Made by a program: the position numbers and the translations under genes. This document shows, in pieces, positions 4,704-5,070 of a stretch of DNA of 5,070 bases. The stretch comes from Bacilli bacterium. Its GTDB lineage: Bacteria; Bacillota_I; Bacilli_A; RF39; UBA660. The first letter of the stretch is position 1. Every line of letters begins with the position of its first letter. Location: contig CAAHEL010000053.1 in the NCBI GenBank assembly GCA_900772445.1, positions 1 through 5,070 on the forward strand, in the 5' to 3' direction. The notes below the pieces were generated by a model. It was not told the origin of the DNA and searched no databases. It was given only the letters and a program-made list of their open reading frames with translations.

Positions 4704-5070
4704 ACTACTTACTAACCTAATTCTGTATGGATTATCTAAACTTCCATCTCCCCCCATTACTGTCACATCAGACTTTAGATATAAGACTGGACGGGACGCA
4801 AAACCATTGTACGCGGGGTTGCCACCCACGCGGCCAGTAAAGCCGACGGTCCAGACGAAGTTAGAGATATTGGAAAGGGGGTTTATAGTCCACTCATAAG
4901 TTTCTTTTTTTAACCAAGCATTGCCGGCACAAGCATTAGTATTATAATTATATAGATTGGTAGTTCTAGCACAACTAGAAGATAATACTGAATATCCATA
5001 ATCAGAAGCATACATTAAACCAACATTACCAGTAGTTGATGGACTTCTTCCTGAATATATTTTACTACTA
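4701..5070 (-). CDS. DGR variable protein, C-terminal part (5' end outside window)
   Basis: The frame is open to the right edge, so the N terminus is missing; 122 complete codons are visible. A Met at 5015 is internal, since coding sequence (KIYSGRSPSTTGNVGL) continues upstream. Residues counted from that Met: YASDYGYS (2-9), two cysteines at 15 and 29 that could form a disulfide, W42, then the variable stretch 45-74, then RPVLYLKS (75-82) and GGDGSLDNPYRI (88-99). This arrangement, W-x-x-(N/S)-P-S, then a variable stretch ending in (V/S)RPVLYLKS and GGxGSxxNPY, matches from memory the C-type-lectin/FGE-like C-terminal domain of DGR target proteins abundant in gut Bacilli. These are thought to be surface-exposed ligand-binding proteins; location cannot be judged here without the N terminus. 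The coding block is far richer in G+C than the rest of the window. Confidence 0.75.
   Translation of the reverse strand, partial: SSKIYSGRSPSTTGNVGLMYASDYGYSVLSSSCARTTNLYNYNTNACAGNAWLKKETYEWTINPLSNISNFVWTVGFTGRVGGNPAYNGFASRPVLYLKSDVTVMGGDGSLDNPYRIRLVSS
4794..4883 (-). other. DGR variable region (VR) with adenine-mutagenesis footprint
   Basis: Within the variable-protein gene, 17 of the 30 codons for residues 45-74 end in C (AAC, CCC, TCC, ATC, TTC, GTC, ACC, GGC, CGC, TAC). I count one C-ending codon in the 27 codons after residue 77 and three in the 44 before residue 45. Bases 4791-4860 hold 44 G or C out of 70. DGRs copy a template with A-to-N change, and AAC codons in the template become NNC, so a run of diverse NNC codons is the expected scar. 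The exact VR borders cannot be set without the template repeat; invariant codons such as TGG (W55) and the CGT-CCA-GTC after the block probably mark non-mutable positions. Confidence 0.7.

Noticed and set aside
4791..4860. GC-rich patch as horizontally acquired DNA or an assembly chimera
   Set aside because: The reading frame, protein pattern and flanking codons continue smoothly through it, and the skew is concentrated in NNC codons, which adenine mutagenesis explains better.
1..5070. CRISPR array, tRNA or rRNA genes, insertion sequence ends
   Set aside because: No regularly spaced direct repeats, cloverleaf-like segments, rRNA-like stretches or paired terminal inverted repeats were seen on either strand.

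Overview
This is a very AT-rich window (roughly a quarter G+C by eye) in which every supported gene lies on the minus strand, so the genes read from high to low coordinates. SD-type ribosome sites, TGA used as a stop, and a trmR-trhP gene order like Bacillus subtilis yrrM-yrrN all point to a low-GC Bacillota. A small-genome gut Bacilli/Mycoplasmatota-related lineage seems most likely. The lineage is an inference, since no rRNA or marker gene is present.

Region 1 (about 5070-3819) is the decayed remains of a diversity-generating retroelement (DGR). In transcription order it holds: the 3' part of a variable-protein gene ending at 4701; inside it a GC-rich block (4794-4883) packed with NNC codons, the footprint of adenine-directed mutagenesis of AAC codons; an imperfect hairpin (4671-4703) on the stop codon, where DGR target genes carry their hairpin; a 124-aa MutS-like (MSL) accessory gene; a broken avd gene; and the first 46 codons of a reverse transcriptase, cut off by a stop at 3819. 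No template repeat and no RT catalytic domain are visible, so this cassette cannot diversify its target alone.

Region 2 (3836-2194) starts exactly where the RT breaks off. It is a two-gene operon with its own promoter and an intrinsic terminator: a short HipA-family Ser/Thr kinase, then a protein joining a HipA-N/HipS-like segment to a C-terminal HIRAN domain. This resembles a split HipA toxin-antitoxin or defence module, but no HTH (HipB-like) gene is present.

Region 3 (2163-1) is a tightly packed housekeeping operon behind a promoter with a perfect -10 box: trmR (tRNA 5-hydroxyuridine methyltransferase), a short trhP-like U32 protein (tRNA uridine-34 hydroxylation) with a GTG start, and a conserved-looking hypothetical protein that runs off the left edge and may be a degenerate zincin.

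How it fits together: the trmR-trhP pair probably makes the wobble modification 5-methoxyuridine. The hip pair appears to have landed in, or replaced, the RT body. The target gene keeps the scar of earlier diversification, or is served by a DGR elsewhere in the genome. The RT, Avd, MSL and HIRAN/HipS assignments come from remembered family patterns and were not confirmed by a database search.
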